7,858 bases of DNA from Deltaproteobacteria bacterium (GTDB lineage: Bacteria; Desulfobacterota; Desulfuromonadia; Geobacterales; Pseudopelobacteraceae), in the NCBI GenBank assembly GCA_030654645.1, contig JAURXC010000271.1, positions 1-7,858 of the forward strand, in the 5' to 3' direction. The notes beneath the pieces were generated by a model, which did no database searches, was not told the DNA's origin, and worked only from the letters and a program-made list of their open reading frames with translations. Position numbers and translations under genes: made by a program. This document shows positions 7,018 through 7,858 of this stretch, in pieces (the first letter of the stretch is position 1; each line of letters begins with the position of its first letter).

Positions 7018-7858
7018 TGTCGCCACCACTGCTCGAAATGAATTCTGTCAGCCGGACCTATACAACGGGTGGTGAGCCGTTGACAGTACTGACAGATGTG
7101 AGCCTGACGATCATGAGTGGCGAATTCGTCGCCATCATGGGCGCGTCCGGTTCGGGCAAGTCCACGCTCATGAACATCATCGGCTGTCTCGACAAACCGA
7201 CCAGCGGCGCCTATAAAATCCGCGGCGTCGAAGTAGCCTCTCTGGGCGGAGATGCTTTGGCGGCACTGCGGCGTGACACCTTCGGCTTCATCTTCCAGCG
7301 CTACAATCTGATGTCAGATCTCAGCGCCGTGGAAAATGCCGAAGTTCCGGCCGTGTATCGCGGCATGGCCAAATCCCGGCGGGAGGAGCACGCCAGTGAA
7401 TTATTGCGGGAACTCGGGCTGAGTGACCGGCTGCAACACCACCCCAGTCAGCTCTCCGGCGGCCAGCAGCAGCGCGTCAGTATTGCCCGTGCTCTCATGA
7501 ACGGCGGGCCGGTGATCCTGGCCGATGAACCGACAGGTGCGCTGGACAGCAAGGGTGGCAAAGAGGTCATGGCCATTCTGGAAAAGCTGAACGGTCAAGG
7601 ACACACGATCATTCTGGTGACCCACGACAGCAACATTGCAGCTTACGCGCAGCGTATCGTGCACATTACGGATGGACGGATAACATCGGACGAGCAGCAG
7701 AAAAGCAAGGTTGACCACCAGGCGCAGAATGGCAAAACGATCAAGGAGATCAAGCCGGGTGTGGCGGTCCTGGGCGAATCGCTGAAGATGGCGATGCGGT
7801 CTCTCTTGAACAACCGGATGAGAACCATGTTGACCATGCTCGGCATCATAATCGGCGT
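7017..7858 (+). CDS. macB: MacB-type ABC transporter ATPase/permease (3' partial)
   Basis: The reading frame runs open from the ATG at 7017 to the window end (280 full codons), so this is the front part of the gene. The ATPase domain is complete: Walker A GASGSGKST (42-50), Q-loop Q94, signature LSGGQ (146-150), Walker B VILADE (166-171), D-loop ALD (175-177) and H-loop H203. A linker of about 45 residues follows, and the first membrane helix begins near residue 270 (MLTMLGIIIG). MacB proteins are about 650 residues, so the rest of the membrane helices and the large periplasmic domain lie outside. MacB powers MacA/TolC export by a mechanotransmission mechanism in the family. The in-frame GTG at 7014 is an alternative start but is less likely. 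The LolCDE-type ATPase family is similar, but fusion to a membrane segment and pairing with macA favour MacB. Confidence 0.92.
   Translation, partial: MSPPLLEMNSVSRTYTTGGEPLTVLTDVSLTIMSGEFVAIMGASGSGKSTLMNIIGCLDKPTSGAYKIRGVEVASLGGDALAALRRDTFGFIFQRYNLMSDLSAVENAEVPAVYRGMAKSRREEHASELLRELGLSDRLQHHPSQLSGGQQQRVSIARALMNGGPVILADEPTGALDSKGGKEVMAILEKLNGQGHTIILVTHDSNIAAYAQRIVHITDGRITSDEQQKSKVDHQAQNGKTIKEIKPGVAVLGESLKMAMRSLLNNRMRTMLTMLGIIIG

Noticed and set aside
7401..7849. Two minus-strand open frames at the window end
   Set aside because: They are the reverse reading of the MacB ATPase, whose Walker A, signature and Walker B motifs are intact on the plus strand.

Overview
The window is one dense, single-direction stretch (every supported gene is on the + strand) from a Gram-negative bacterium. 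That is shown by a Sec-exported protein with OmpA-type peptidoglycan-binding domains and by a MacA/MacB pair, a tripartite pump that needs an outer-membrane channel. The mix of moderately high GC, a large AMP-ligase/carrier/acyltransferase fusion, double PRC-barrel proteins and vWA-OmpA proteins resembles Geobacter-like Desulfuromonadota. This taxonomic guess rests on general family knowledge and is only moderately likely.

Layout: (1) bases 1-2465, a 5'-truncated three-domain protein: acyl-adenylating ligase, acyl carrier domain, then a PlsC-type acyltransferase. (2) 2509-4914, an exported von Willebrand A protein whose C-terminal half holds two copies of a [beta-rich domain + OmpA domain] unit. 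(3) 4972-5739, a cytoplasmic protein made of two PRC-barrel repeats. (4) 5773-7017, MacA, the periplasmic adaptor. (5) 7017-7858, the first 280 codons of MacB, the ABC ATPase/permease, cut by the window end before most of its membrane part. Intergenic gaps are 43, 57 and 33 nt, and macA and macB overlap by one base. No stretch of 300 bases lacks a gene, and I saw no RNA gene, mobile element, CRISPR array, convincing promoter or terminator.

How they may work together: the ligase/acyltransferase fits repair or remodelling of phospholipid acyl chains. The vWA-OmpA protein should sit in the periplasm on the cell wall. MacAB would export a substrate (macrolide-, peptide-, haem- or lipid-like in known relatives). 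The tight spacing from 2509 onward suggests one transcription unit with an envelope-maintenance or export role. This is inference from position. The sharp fall in GC between gene 1 and gene 2 suggests the first gene may be a separate acquisition or unit. No classical defence or mobile system is visible. The most unusual items are the domain order of the first protein, the clean internal duplication in the vWA protein, and the vWA-OmpA/PRC/MacAB grouping.
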